The notes: generated by a model from the sequence alone, not told the origin. DNA of 64,000 nucleotides from Streptomyces sp. NBC_01298 (GCF_035978755.1 NZ_CP108417.1:1-64000), one strand, 5' to 3'; shown: positions 15,964 through 24,951, counted from the stretch's first letter. Program-made: numbers and translations.

Positions 15964-17673
15964 ATGCGCGTACCGGACGGGCAGGACCCTCATCCCTTCG
16001 GCCAGGATGCGGTGGACGCGTTCGAAGACCTGCTCGGCGGGACCCTGCGCCCTCGGCTGCGACGCGATTTCCCTGCCTGGATCCTCAATGCGCCGTTCAT
16101 CGAGGCGAACCGGGGCGTGTTCATGCTGCGGTTCCTGCCGAAGTGGCAGGAGTGGGCTGCCACCGAGGCGCAGCGGATTGGCATTGTCACAAGCGATGTC
16201 CTGACGGGCGAGGCCGGGTGGAACCAGTTAACCCTGCTGTATGACGCGCTGCGTGTTCAGTTGCGGCAGATCGCTGATCGACGTTCCGCGTTGAGTTGGC
16301 GGGTGATCACGAGTCGGATCAACCCTGTGGATCTGCTGCCTGCCGCCCGTGCTTCGTTCTCCGTGGCCGTGTTGTCGTTCGCCCTGAGTGAGGTGGGGTC
16401 CAGCCGTCGCCCGTCCAGGTCGGCCGAGCTGTTCACGAGCCGGTGGTGGCTTGCCCCTCATGCCCTGACCGATCTGGACGAGCTGTGCTCGGTCGGGATG
16501 CTGCTGTTCAACGTGTACAACGCCCGTAGGCGCGTGGCCAAGGGCCAGAGTCTCAGGTTCGGTGGTCCAAACCTGATCCCAGAGGTTGCCGACACGGACG
16601 ACACCGTTGAGCGTGCGATCTGGCTCTACGACGGCCGACTGAACTTCACCGGAGGCCACGGTAACCACCTGGGCTCGTTTCCGAGCTTGGTTACGGACCG
16701 CCGCGAATCTGCGAACATCATCACCTGGGCGGACCTGCGCGGCCAAGACCTCGTCTCACGTGATGACGTCGCACGACTGCTTCAGAAATACGGCCCAGTC
16801 TTCCCGCTCGGCACGAACATCGAGGACCTCGCACCCGCGGCCTTCTCCAGCGGCGTCGGTCTGACCCTGGAGACCCAGGCCGCCGCCGCGGTCCTTTCCG
16901 CGGCTTGGACCTATCTCGCGGATCGCGGAGCAACCTGGAAGGCCGTTCCCGGAGAATGGTCCCAGTACGGCTATCTGCGCTGCCCGCGCGATTGGTTCAT
17001 CGCTCGCTTGAAGGACGGTCCGGCACTGCCCGAACTGCTCGGCTCATCATGGCGTGAGGGCGCGTCATTTCGCGGAGTAATTACGCTACTGACCCGCGAG
17101 AAGGTGGTGCTTCCGGTCGGACGCTACTTCGTCGTCGATCTCACGGGTGCCACCTCGCTGCTGATGCGCAGCTTCGAGCGGGCCAGAGAAGGGGCCGCGG
17201 CCAACCACTGGGGCAGCTCGTTCGAAGCCGCCGTGCAGGAGGCGATCGACACCACGCCCTGGAAACCGACCGGCGCGCTGCGCTTGCTGATCGGCAAGAA
17301 GGTCAAGGACGAGAACGGCAATGTGATCACGGACATCGACGCCGTCGCCTTCCACGCAGGAACTCTGTGGCTGGTCAGCGCGAAGGCTTTCCAAGCCGGG
17401 CCAGACTACGCGGTCGGTGCCTACGACGCCGTCAGGAGAATTTCGCGCAAGGCGGTGGCGGCGAGCGAGCAGTGGAACGGCTACCTCGAGAGGATCCGCC
17501 GGCGTCCATCCGCGCTCGGGGTGGTCCTGCCTGACGGATGCACGCTCGAAGGCTTGGTCGTAATGCCCTTCATCCCGTACGTGCCAGTCGGTTCCTCGGC
17601 CGCACAGCCGGTGGGCGACCTCTGCCACGTCTCGAGTATCCACGAGCTCATCGCAGTGGCCTTGCGGGCGTAG
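15964..17673 (+). CDS. Unknown 569-residue protein with a C-terminal nuclease-like motif
   Basis: The first 400 residues belong to no family I recognise. The C-terminal 170 residues have WGSSFEAAVQEAID followed by NVITDIDAVAFHAGTLWLVS and AKAFQ. This E...(D/I)D...S-x-K order resembles PD-(D/E)XK nucleases with a glutamate helix, a D-I-D strand and a lysine at the next strand. That suggests a nuclease, perhaps in defence or DNA repair. The start ATG at 15964 has no clear ribosome-binding site. It stands alone, between a toxin-like remnant and an integrase remnant, in a slightly lower-GC segment, consistent with an acquired gene. Confidence 0.7.
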   Translation: MRVPDGQDPHPFGQDAVDAFEDLLGGTLRPRLRRDFPAWILNAPFIEANRGVFMLRFLPKWQEWAATEAQRIGIVTSDVLTGEAGWNQLTLLYDALRVQLRQIADRRSALSWRVITSRINPVDLLPAARASFSVAVLSFALSEVGSSRRPSRSAELFTSRWWLAPHALTDLDELCSVGMLLFNVYNARRRVAKGQSLRFGGPNLIPEVADTDDTVERAIWLYDGRLNFTGGHGNHLGSFPSLVTDRRESANIITWADLRGQDLVSRDDVARLLQKYGPVFPLGTNIEDLAPAAFSSGVGLTLETQAAAAVLSAAWTYLADRGATWKAVPGEWSQYGYLRCPRDWFIARLKDGPALPELLGSSWREGASFRGVITLLTREKVVLPVGRYFVVDLTGATSLLMRSFERAREGAAANHWGSSFEAAVQEAIDTTPWKPTGALRLLIGKKVKDENGNVITDIDAVAFHAGTLWLVSAKAFQAGPDYAVGAYDAVRRISRKAVAASEQWNGYLERIRRRPSALGVVLPDGCTLEGLVVMPFIPYVPVGSSAAQPVGDLCHVSSIHELIAVALRA

Positions 17674-17713
17674 GGCCGTCCGGATCCCGGCACCCGCCGC
17701 TCCACTCCTAACG

Positions 17714-18205
17714 TCACTTGGGCAGCTTCGCCGTGCGCTCGGGGTGAGCGGTGGTGACGTAGTGCATGGCGGCCTTCTCGGTGATCCCGAAGAGCCTCAT
17801 CAGCCTGAGAGGGTCGGCGGTTTCGGCTGCCTCGTTGAGGATGCGGTCCTGGCGCAGGCCGACCAGGGTGAGCCCCTGGGGCACGTCGTCGCGAAGCAGG
17901 GTCATGCCGACGGCGGGATGGTCGGGGTCGAGCGCCGATCTCTGGCTGACGATCAGGCGGGGGTTGGTCGAGGCGGGCCAGCGGCGGTGGCGGTAGTCCA
18001 GCCAGTCGGCGGCGATCTGGTGAGTGAGTTCCTCCAGGTAGAGGGTGTGCCGTCGGAGGCCGCGGCGGATAACGAGGGTGCCGCGTGCAAGGTCCAGGTC
18101 GCAGTGAGGATCGTGCGGAGTTCGTGGACGGGCACGGCGTGGACAGCAGCCAGGACGAGGACCAGACGCCCGAGCGCGATCGTCCGGGGCCGGCCGCAGG
18201 CCCCA
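17714..18205 (-). pseudogene. Tyrosine recombinase/integrase-like remnant, frameshifted
   Basis: The 3' part encodes LEELTHQIAADWLDYRHRRWP, then TNPRLIVSQRSA, and a closing TADPLRLMRLFGITEKAAMH segment followed by TTAHPER, a tail recognisable from Streptomyces site-specific integrase-like proteins. Upstream the sense lies in another frame (IALGRLVLVLAAVHAVPVHE), with the switch near 18108. The N-terminal core-binding part is missing. It converges on the 569-residue gene. Confidence 0.6.
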
Positions 18206-18380
18206 CGGTCTGATCTCGTTAGAGACCTTGACTGCCAACGCGGTCGTCACACCCCAACACAATGGCGCCGGGGCTAGAGCGAGTTCCGCGTGTCCAGGCA
18301 GCGCGTCGGACCGCACGTCGTTCGAGCGTACTCCCGGCCCGGCTGCTGTACCACGGGCAACGAACCCCTCACGGACTCGG

Positions 18381-18428
18381 CGTACGAAGTCGCTGCAGAT
18401 CCGTACGAATTCGGAGGTGTCTCCTCCG
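18381..18428. promoter_or_regulatory. Probable parA operator: CGTACGAA direct repeat and CGGAGG/CCTCCG dyad
   Basis: CGTACGAA occurs at 18381-18388 and 18402-18409, 21 bp apart, which is two helical turns. A CGGAGG-TGTCT-CCTCCG inverted repeat is at 18412-18428, about 35 bp upstream of the parA ATG. Plasmid ParA proteins commonly repress their own promoter; that role is inferred. Confidence 0.45.
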
Positions 18429-18462
18429 CCATCACATCGGGGACCTAGTAAAGTTCGGCCGC

Positions 18463-19611
18463 ATGAGCATCCCAACCCAGAATGGGGGGCGAGAGAAACT
18501 AATCACCTCCCTCACTCCTCAGCTGCGCAGACTCCTGAAGATCCGAGCCTTCGAGCACGGCATGGACATCCAGGACGCCACCGAGCACGCCATCAAGGCG
18601 TGGTACCTGACCTCCGATGTACCCGAGGTCGACACCGCCAAGGCCAAGACGTGGGGAACCTTCCTGCCGCCCGGCGAACCGGAGAACTTCAAGTCAGTAT
18701 GCGGAGACCGCGGGGTCACCTACATCCAGGGGCTCGCCCAGGCCGTGACGCTTTGGCTGGAGCACCATCCCTCCCCCACCACTCCCCTGCACGCGCAGCC
18801 GGTGGCCCGGGTGATAGTCGCCAACCAGAAGGGCGGCGTCGGCAAGACGTTCATCTCGTCCGGTATGGCGCAGGCCCTGGCCGAGGCCGGAAGGCGTGTG
18901 CTCCTCGTCGACTACGACCCGCAGGGCCACCTCACGGCCGAACTCGGCTTCGAGGACGTGATGTACGAAGACGACGTCGAGACACTCCTCATGCACATGG
19001 AGGGCAGCGCGAAGGGCGACATCCGCGAGCTGCTCGTCGCCCTGGACCAGAAGCGGTTTGGTGAGCGGCTGCACCTGCTGCCGGCTTCAGACGATGCGTT
19101 CCTCCGCGACGTGTCCCTCTCGAAGGTCTCGTTCAGCGAGGCGGCTCTCGAACGCGCTCTGGAACCGCTGGAGGAGGACTACGACGTCATCATCATCGAC
19201 GGCCCTCCGAGCTTGGGTCTGAACATGGACACGGCGCTCTACTACGTGCGACGCCGGGACGGGGAGCTCGCCGACCGGTCCGGCTTGATCACTCCGGTCT
19301 GGGCGAACAAGGCTTCCCACAGGGCTTTCAAACTGCTGAGAGCTCAGAAGGAAGACCTCTGCCGTAAGGGTCGGATCCAGATCGACTACCTCGGTCTCGT
19401 CGTCAACGCCTACGACAGCCGCCGCGGAAAGCTGGTCAAGGAGAACAAGGACCAGTGGGAGAGGAGCACCTCCCCGGCGGTCCTCGCCGTCATCGGCGAC
19501 CTCAAGGAAGGCCGGGAGGCAGCAGACGGGGAGATCCCGCTGCTCGAGTACGCCCCCGACAGCGAGCACGCCCAGGCGATGCGCGATCTGGCGAAGGAGC
19601 TCGCCGTATGA
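18463..19611 (+). CDS. parA: ParA partition ATPase
   Basis: The 382-residue protein has a deviant Walker A (NQKGGVGKT, residues 121-129), a DYDPQGHL Walker A' and VIIIDGPPSLGLN as Walker B. The first 110 residues carry helices like a ribbon-helix-helix DNA-binding module (LRRLLKIRAFEHGMD). This is the type Ia layout, in which ParA both segregates the plasmid and represses its own operon. The ATG at 18463 has no shine-dalgarno, so the message may be leaderless. The stop overlaps parB (ATGA). Confidence 0.95.
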   Translation: MSIPTQNGGREKLITSLTPQLRRLLKIRAFEHGMDIQDATEHAIKAWYLTSDVPEVDTAKAKTWGTFLPPGEPENFKSVCGDRGVTYIQGLAQAVTLWLEHHPSPTTPLHAQPVARVIVANQKGGVGKTFISSGMAQALAEAGRRVLLVDYDPQGHLTAELGFEDVMYEDDVETLLMHMEGSAKGDIRELLVALDQKRFGERLHLLPASDDAFLRDVSLSKVSFSEAALERALEPLEEDYDVIIIDGPPSLGLNMDTALYYVRRRDGELADRSGLITPVWANKASHRAFKLLRAQKEDLCRKGRIQIDYLGLVVNAYDSRRGKLVKENKDQWERSTSPAVLAVIGDLKEGREAADGEIPLLEYAPDSEHAQAMRDLAKELAV

Positions 19612-20585
19612 CCACCAGCCCCCAGCGAGTCACCCGCGGCTTCGACATCAACGAGGACGGCTCGGAGACCAAGCCGTCCCCGCGGCGTGTGCGGACCCGG
19701 CAGCAGATCATGGCCGGGGAAGGGAAGCGGCCGCCAGCGGCGGTGGCGCTGTCCGCTCTCGCGCACAACCCCTTCAACCCGCGCGATGAGCTCACCGACA
19801 TCGAGGAGACCGCCGCATCGCTTCGGGACCGCGGTCAACTCCAGCCGGTCGCCGTCGTGCGTACGGCGGCCTTCCTCGCCGTCCACGCCGACCAGACTGA
19901 AGTGATTGGCGAGGCTGAGTACGTCGTCATCGACGGCAACAGGCGCCTAGCTGCCGCGCACGCGGCCGGTCTAGCCGAGCTACGAATCGACGTCAACGAC
20001 GCCCTCGCGGCCAGTGCGGCAGACATCCTCGAAGTGGCTCTGATCGCAAACGTCCACCGCGTGGACGTGCATCCGCTTGATCAGGCGAGGGCTATCCAGG
20101 AACTCACTGCCGTCCACGGCACCCAGTTGGCAGTGGCCAAGCGGCTCGGAAAGACCGCAGGCTGGGTCTCCCAGCGGCTGGCCCTCCTCAAGCTGCCGAG
20201 TGAACTGCAGGAGAAGGTGGATACCGGCGAGCTTCCGGTCCGTGAGGGCCGCCGTATCGGAGGGCTGCCAGCCTCACAACAGCATGACGAGGCCAGCCGC
20301 GTGTTGAACGCACCGAAGCCGGCGGCGAAGCCCCGCAGTCGCCGCGACAGCAAGGCAGCCGCTGCTCCCGCTCCTACGGTTGCGTTGCCTGACCAGTCGA
20401 AGGGCGAGCGAGCGACCTCCGCGCAGCCGAGCTCAGATGTTTACCCGGTGAACACGGGTGTGGAGTCCGGCGACGTGCCCGACCTTCCCTGGGCCGACCC
20501 ACAGTGGTTCAACGCGCGGCTCCGGGAGCACATGTCTGCCGAGCACCGCGAGGAGCTCACGCTGTTGCTCATGGCTGACGCCTAG
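19608..20585 (+). CDS. parB: ParB partition DNA-binding protein
   Basis: The 325-residue protein has the ParB/Spo0J core: NPFNPRDEL, then TAASLRDRGQLQPVAV, the nucleotide-binding VIDGNRRLAAAHAAGL box, and a helix-turn-helix (LAVAKRLGKTAGWVSQRLAL) with LPSELQEKVDTGELPVREGR. The C-terminal 90 residues are proline- and alanine-rich, ending in a short helical domain probably for dimerisation. It overlaps parA by 4 bp. One parS-like palindrome lies inside its 3' end (20440) and two follow it. Confidence 0.95.
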   Translation: MTTSPQRVTRGFDINEDGSETKPSPRRVRTRQQIMAGEGKRPPAAVALSALAHNPFNPRDELTDIEETAASLRDRGQLQPVAVVRTAAFLAVHADQTEVIGEAEYVVIDGNRRLAAAHAAGLAELRIDVNDALAASAADILEVALIANVHRVDVHPLDQARAIQELTAVHGTQLAVAKRLGKTAGWVSQRLALLKLPSELQEKVDTGELPVREGRRIGGLPASQQHDEASRVLNAPKPAAKPRSRRDSKAAAAPAPTVALPDQSKGERATSAQPSSDVYPVNTGVESGDVPDLPWADPQWFNARLREHMSAEHREELTLLLMADA

Positions 20586-20693
20586 GGTCCAAGAACTCCG
20601 GTGTTTACCAGGTAAAGGTCGGAGTGCCGACGAAGACGGGGCTTGCCTGACGGTGAGCCCCGTCTTAGTCTCCTCGCACGTTTACCAGGTAAA
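20440..20693. promoter_or_regulatory. Putative parS partition sites (three TTTACCNGGTAAA palindromes)
   Basis: TTTACCAGGTAAA is present at 20604-20616 and 20681-20693, and a variant TTTACCCGGTGAA at 20440-20452 inside parB. The sequence differs from the chromosomal Streptomyces parS. Position right after parB and A/T richness in a GC-rich setting make a centromere role likely. Confidence 0.7.
20633..20666. terminator. Hairpin terminator after parB
   Basis: Perfect 11-bp stem AAGACGGGGCT/AGCCCCGTCTT (20633-20643 with 20656-20666) with a 12-nt loop, lying between two parS-like sites. Confidence 0.7.
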
Positions 20694-20762
20694 TATGCAG
20701 CGGCTGCGGGTCATAGCGTGAGGGCAACAACTCGCCGACAGCCTCCTGCTGGCCCAGAAACA

Positions 20763-20804
20763 CCAAAAGCCCTGCCCCGGCACGTGCCGGGGCAGGGCTT
20801 TTGG
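20763..20804. terminator. 42-bp perfect palindrome, bidirectional terminator
   Basis: A perfect 42-bp inverted repeat flanked by A and T tracts separates parB from the convergent transfer-region cluster. It would work on both strands. Confidence 0.85.
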
Positions 20805-20821
20805 TTGGTGGAGAGTCAGGG

Positions 20822-21352
20822 TCAGGCCGCCCAGGTCGCGGGCACCGGCCCCTGGTCGGGGCTGGGTATGGAAGCGGTTGTCGCCTGGGCGGCCGGGTAC
20901 CGCATGACGGTGATGGGGATGGCACCGGGCTCGGCGGGCGGGGCGTAGACCAGGCGCCAGGTGTTCTCCCATTCGCATCCGCATGGGTGGTCGGGGTGCG
21001 GGTGGCTGAGGATCACGGCGTGGGTGTGGACGGCTCGCGGGATGCGGGGGATGAGCTCTGCCGGGTCGTCGCCGGGGTAGAGGTGCAGGTTTCGCCAGCC
21101 GTGGACACGGTCCATGTAGGCGGCTGCGGCCTTGATGACGGCGGCCCAGGGCTGGTGTCCGAGGGCGACGAAGGCGGCCGGGAAGGGCCTCTCGTCGTCG
21201 GCCGACCCTCCGATGCCGGTGATGTGCAAGCCGCCCTGGGTGAGGAAGCCGTACCTCTTGGTGTGCTCGTCGGGGGTCCAGATCTGTTCGGCGGGGTGCC
21301 TCGTGCCGTCGGCGGCTTCGGTGGTCTCGATCTCGTACAGGGCGCTGGTCAT
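20822..21352 (-). CDS. Hypothetical protein
   Basis: The 176-residue protein has a mid-region LHITGIGGSADDERPFP and a cluster HTHAVILSHPHPDHPCGCEW that looks metal-binding, but I do not recognise a family. The ATG overlaps the stop of the gene upstream (ATGA), so it is the last member of a coupled minus-strand operon. Confidence 0.65.
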   Translation of the reverse strand: MTSALYEIETTEAADGTRHPAEQIWTPDEHTKRYGFLTQGGLHITGIGGSADDERPFPAAFVALGHQPWAAVIKAAAAYMDRVHGWRNLHLYPGDDPAELIPRIPRAVHTHAVILSHPHPDHPCGCEWENTWRLVYAPPAEPGAIPITVMRYPAAQATTASIPSPDQGPVPATWAA

Positions 21353-22224
21353 GCGCTCACCCCCGCGATTGCGGCGGCCAGGAGCTCGACGACGTCGGCC
21401 TCGTACGGGTCGCTGTAGTTCTCGCGGTTGCTGACGTCGAACGGGGCGCTCTTCGCGGTGACCGTGAACCCGGGGATGACGGTGGCCGCCCTTCCCTCCA
21501 GTTCGGTGGTGAGGCGGTCGGAGTCGCGGGAGGCGAGCCAGGTCTGGCTGTACGGGCCGAGGCGGAGCACGGTGAAGCCGGATCCGTCGGGCTGCCGTGC
21601 TTCGACGTCGACGCCGTAGTGGGCCGGCAACATGCCAACGTCGTCGGGAAGGTTAAGGCCCGAGGCAGCGTGGGAGAGCGCGGTGTAAGCCGGCTGCCAG
21701 AGGCCGAGGATCATGGCGGTCTCGCAGCGGAGCCAGCCCTTACGGGTGTAGCCGTAAACGTAGGCCGCGGCGTGCGGGGTGTCGGGGTGGACCAAGGCGA
21801 CGGCGATCACGTCGGGTCCGTGGTCGTCGCCCGGCCGGGTGTGCGCCCGTTCGATGTGGGCACCGACCCGGACGGCGACGTCCTGGGCGCAGCCGGGGAT
21901 CCAGGGTGCGGGGGTGCGCAGGGCGGCGAGCATCGCGCGGAACGCGTCGACGGCGGCCTGGTCCTCAGGGGCGAGGACGGTACCGGGCACGGTGGCGCAG
22001 CGTCGGAACAGGCGACGGATCATCGGGAGGCTCTCCTGCTCGGTGCGGTGGTCGCCGTAGTCACGGCGGGGGTCGTGGACGGTGCGGCGGTGCGCGGCAA
22101 GGCCGGCGGCCCCGCCCTGTACCGGCAGCTGGCATTCGTCGCAGCCGTACAGCCACCTGTCGCCGGCGGGCAGTTCGGCCGGGGTGAGCGGGTGCGGGTG
22201 CGGGCCGTCGTCGGCGCGGCTCAC
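21349..22224 (-). CDS. Hypothetical protein with an N-terminal C2H2-like zinc finger
   Basis: The GTG at 22224 overlaps the stop of the upstream gene (GTGA), giving 291 residues. Residues 25-50 read CDECQLPVQGGAAGLAAHRR with a following VHD, a C2H2 spacing. After a linker, a larger domain begins at an internal MIRRLFRRCATVPG and contains ARVGAHIERAHTRPGDD-like and YVYGYTRKGWLRCETAM segments. An internal start at that methionine cannot be excluded. No function is known. Confidence 0.6.
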   Translation of the reverse strand: MSRADDGPHPHPLTPAELPAGDRWLYGCDECQLPVQGGAAGLAAHRRTVHDPRRDYGDHRTEQESLPMIRRLFRRCATVPGTVLAPEDQAAVDAFRAMLAALRTPAPWIPGCAQDVAVRVGAHIERAHTRPGDDHGPDVIAVALVHPDTPHAAAYVYGYTRKGWLRCETAMILGLWQPAYTALSHAASGLNLPDDVGMLPAHYGVDVEARQPDGSGFTVLRLGPYSQTWLASRDSDRLTTELEGRAATVIPGFTVTAKSAPFDVSNRENYSDPYEADVVELLAAAIAGVSA

Positions 22225-22607
22225 GGCCGGGACCCGCGGATGTAGTCGATGGCGCTGGCGACGTGTGTGTTGGCCATGAGGCTGCCGCCGGTGTCGATCC
22301 GGTCCCGCAGCTTGTCGAGCCGCGCCCACGCCGTCGTGAGCTGCTGCGCGAGCCATGCCTCATCGCCGGTGGCGTCCGTACCGAGCCGGGCTTCGATCGC
22401 GGCGAGGCGGTCGGTGTCCTGGCTGCCCGCCTCCAGGAAGGTGTCGGCCCGGCGGAGCTCGTCGACCGTGAACGCCTCCTGCAGGCGCCGGGCTTCGTCG
22501 GCCGGCGGGTCGTCGTCGTACGCTGCGTAGCCGCGCAGGTGAACCGCGAGGCGGGCCAGCTCCCAGTTGCTCCGGCCCGGCTCCCGGCTTACCTCAAGGA
22601 AGGTCAT
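22221..22607 (-). CDS. Hypothetical helical protein
   Basis: The 128-residue protein is almost all helix, with heptad-like stretches (LARLAVHLRGYAAYD, AWLAQQLTTAWARLDKLRDR). The C-terminus reads LMANTHVASAIDYIRGS. Both ends overlap neighbouring genes by four bases, so it is translationally coupled in the minus-strand operon. Family unknown. Confidence 0.65.
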   Translation of the reverse strand: MTFLEVSREPGRSNWELARLAVHLRGYAAYDDDPPADEARRLQEAFTVDELRRADTFLEAGSQDTDRLAAIEARLGTDATGDEAWLAQQLTTAWARLDKLRDRIDTGGSLMANTHVASAIDYIRGSRP

Positions 22608-23560
22608 CGCGCGCTCCCGACGCTCTCGCGGAGCACTTCATCAGCGTGCTCGCCGAGCTCCTGGTCCGCGCCGTCGAAGCCGCCGTGAACGGAGCAGACG
22701 ATGTCCTCGCTGTCGTCCAGGTCGCCGTTGAGCGCGCGGGCGAGGCAGGTGACGCTGTACGCGGGCGCCCAGGCCCGGCCGGTGCATTCGTCGTCGTGGG
22801 GGCAGGGGAGCGCGACGTCGAAGCCGTAGTCGCCTTCGCCGTCGACGTTCTTCCGGAGGGCGAGGGTGAGGTACTGCTGGCCGAGGCGGATCTCCGCGAC
22901 ACGGTCACCGTCGGCGGCCTTCGAGCCGGGCTTCCACCGCCACAGCGGGAGGATCTCCTCGCCGAACACCCGGCGGACGAGCAGCATCTCGCCCAGGCCG
23001 TCGCCGCCGTCGAGTCCGAGGTCGGCGTTCCGGGCATCGCCCAGGCGCTGAAGGAACGGGAGCAGCTGGCAGAGGCTGTCGGAGAAGACGACCTCGTTGA
23101 AGCCCTCGGCCAGCAGCTTCGGGTGGGAGCGGACCATCGCCGTGTGCTGCGCGCGGACCGTGTCGTCGGGCACGGTGCGGTTGGCCGGCCGCGGGCCCTG
23201 CCGCTCCACGCACACGGAGACCGGGGTGGAGACCATGACCGCGACGGCGGGCATGTTGTGGCGCTTGGCGGCGGCGACCAGCGGGGCCCTGGTCGCGGGG
23301 GTGACGCTCGTGGCGTCGATGACGGTGAACAGGCCCCGGCGCATCCGGGCCTCCAGGAGCAAGTGCAGGGCGGCGACGGCGTCGCCGGTCGCGTCCTGAT
23401 CGCCCGCCCGGTCGCTGACGACCTCGCGCAGGGAATCCAGGGACAGCACCTGGGAGGCGGGCCAGGTGCCCGCGAGGGTGGACTTCCCGGCGCCGGAGGG
23501 GCCGATGAGGACGACCATGCTGTGCTCGGGCATCTCCGGGAAGAACGTCGGCTTGCTCAT
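22604..23560 (-). CDS. P-loop kinase, polynucleotide-kinase-like
   Basis: The ATG at 23560 follows AAGGAGA at 6 bp spacing, giving 318 residues. Residues 15-30 carry GPSGAGKST (Walker A), then VLSLDSLREVVSDRAGDQ and FTVIDATSVTPATRAPLVAAA, the pattern of polynucleotide-kinase-type ATPases that phosphorylate nucleic acid ends. The C-terminal 130 residues contain cysteines and histidines (CPHDDECTG, CLARAL, CSVHGGF) suited to metal binding. It could repair or process DNA ends in transfer, but that is inference. The ends overlap neighbouring genes by 4 bp. Confidence 0.75.
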   Translation of the reverse strand: MSKPTFFPEMPEHSMVVLIGPSGAGKSTLAGTWPASQVLSLDSLREVVSDRAGDQDATGDAVAALHLLLEARMRRGLFTVIDATSVTPATRAPLVAAAKRHNMPAVAVMVSTPVSVCVERQGPRPANRTVPDDTVRAQHTAMVRSHPKLLAEGFNEVVFSDSLCQLLPFLQRLGDARNADLGLDGGDGLGEMLLVRRVFGEEILPLWRWKPGSKAADGDRVAEIRLGQQYLTLALRKNVDGEGDYGFDVALPCPHDDECTGRAWAPAYSVTCLARALNGDLDDSEDIVCSVHGGFDGADQELGEHADEVLRESVGSAR

Positions 23561-23907
23561 GCGGGATCTCCTTGCGGGTCGAGGTTGCGGGCGGCCCAGA
23601 GCAGGCGCGCACCGGCGTTGTCGGTGAGCAGGGCGGCGGAGTCGTGCAGGTAGTGGGAGGCGTCGCCGCAGCGGTCGGGCTGGACGTGCTCGGCACGGCG
23701 TGCGGCAACGGTGACCAGCTGCGCGAGGGCCGGGATGAGGCCGCCGGGCGGGTCGGTGTCCTCGATGAGCTCGCGCAGGATCGCGGCGAGCTCCTCCTGG
23801 CCGACGCCGTCGGCGGCGACGTCGTCCTGGATCTGCTGGAGGGCCAGGCAGGCGATACCGACCGAGGCGCGCACGCGCTCCAGGCGGGTGCGGGAACGGG
23901 CGGTCAC
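23557..23907 (-). CDS. Hypothetical helical protein
   Basis: The GTG at 23907 overlaps the stop of the upstream gene (GTGA), giving 116 residues. The sequence is helical with acidic patches (QEELAAILRELIED) and a DASHYLHDSAALLTD segment. No family is recognised. It is coupled on both sides. Confidence 0.6.
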   Translation of the reverse strand: MTARSRTRLERVRASVGIACLALQQIQDDVAADGVGQEELAAILRELIEDTDPPGGLIPALAQLVTVAARRAEHVQPDRCGDASHYLHDSAALLTDNAGARLLWAARNLDPQGDPA

Positions 23908-24416
23908 CGGCTGGTCGCCTTGGCGGTGGCGAGCAGCGCAGCGGCCGTCTCCCAGCCGTGGTGCCACGCGGAGTCCAGCGCGTACGCGCCGTTGAGGCCG
24001 TGATCGGCCAGGCGGAAGAAGTTGCCCTTGCCGGTCGTCGTCGCGAGCCGCTCAAGGACGCCGCCCGGGACGCGGCGGTCGGCGATGTAGTGGGTGATGC
24101 CCGACAGGGCGAGCGCAGCCGCGGCGGCGCCCGGGTGCAGCCGGATGCCCAAGACCCGGGCGCCGGCCCCGACCACGACGGCCTGCGTGGCCGTGTAGGT
24201 CAGGCAGTGCCAGGCGCACGCCTTGATCCCATCGCGGGTGCCGTACGCGACGGGCTCGGCGTCCGGGTCGGCGGCGGGCATCAGGACCGGCTTGGCGTCG
24301 GTGGCGGCCTTGACCCTGGCGCAGTGGTCGTTCTGGACCCAGTGGTCACCGATGTTGGCGGCGGCGCGGCCCAGGCCGAGGACGGCGGCGAACAGGGCGG
24401 GACGGTGATGCGTCAT
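23904..24416 (-). CDS. Multi-pass membrane protein
   Basis: An AGGAG site sets the ATG at 24416, giving 170 residues. A DHWVQNDHCARVKAATD segment follows a short hydrophobic N-terminus. HCLTYTATQAVVVGAGARVL and a LHPGAAAAALALSGITHYIA segment look membrane-spanning. The D-H-W-x-Q...H pattern recalls small actinobacterial membrane proteins of the DUF3307 type. It begins the coupled operon running to 20822. Confidence 0.65.
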   Translation of the reverse strand: MTHHRPALFAAVLGLGRAAANIGDHWVQNDHCARVKAATDAKPVLMPAADPDAEPVAYGTRDGIKACAWHCLTYTATQAVVVGAGARVLGIRLHPGAAAAALALSGITHYIADRRVPGGVLERLATTTGKGNFFRLADHGLNGAYALDSAWHHGWETAAALLATAKATSR

Positions 24417-24488
24417 GCTGGGTTCTCCTGATCTCGAAAGGGTGAGGGAGCAGGGCGCCGGCCTCTTGCCGATGCTGCGGCGCCCGTG

Positions 24489-24521
24489 ATCTCGCCCCGG
24501 CCGATCCGGCCGGGGCGAGAT
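24489..24521. terminator. Strong hairpin terminator
   Basis: Perfect 15-bp stem (24489-24503 with 24507-24521) immediately downstream of the minus-strand gene ending at 24526. Confidence 0.75.
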
Positions 24522-24525
24522 GCGT

Positions 24526-24951
24526 TCACGCGGCCAGCCGGTGCGCGGCCGCCGGGGGAGCGATGTAGCTGGCGGGGTCGGCCGGGGTGCCGTCGTGGCA
24601 CTCCAGGCAGCTCGCCAGGGACGTCGGAAGCACGAAGAAGTACCTTCGGCGGCAGGTGCCACAGGTCTGCCGCGCAGCCATCGCCTTGTCGAGCGCGAAC
24701 TCCTTGGCGAGGGTCATCGGCCGCACCGGCCTCGCCTTCGCGACCTCATACAGCAGGCCGTTCTTCGGGCCGCGGGTCTCGACCTCGGCAACCGGCTCCT
24801 GGCCGCCGGGGCGCAATCCCATCGCCCTGAGCTGCCGTTTGGTCGCGTACCCCGACGGCGCGCACAGGCGCTTGAACACCGGGATCGTCGTCTCGGGTTC
24901 GGCCGGGGCGTAGGGGTCGACGTCGACCAGGTCCTCGTCCTGGCCGGCCAT
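24526..24951 (-). CDS. RRQRL-motif-like zinc-binding protein
   Basis: A CTGGAG site favours the ATG at 24951, giving 141 residues; an upstream GTG at 25092 is possible. The motif YATKRQLRAMGLRPGGQEP and the C-terminal MAARQTCGTCRRRYFF...TSLASCLEC match actinobacterial proteins annotated as RRQRL-motif zinc-binding. Two CxxC pairs can bind a zinc ion. The role is unknown, though such genes are frequent near plasmid transfer functions. Confidence 0.75.
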   Translation of the reverse strand: MAGQDEDLVDVDPYAPAEPETTIPVFKRLCAPSGYATKRQLRAMGLRPGGQEPVAEVETRGPKNGLLYEVAKARPVRPMTLAKEFALDKAMAARQTCGTCRRRYFFVLPTSLASCLECHDGTPADPASYIAPPAAAHRLAA

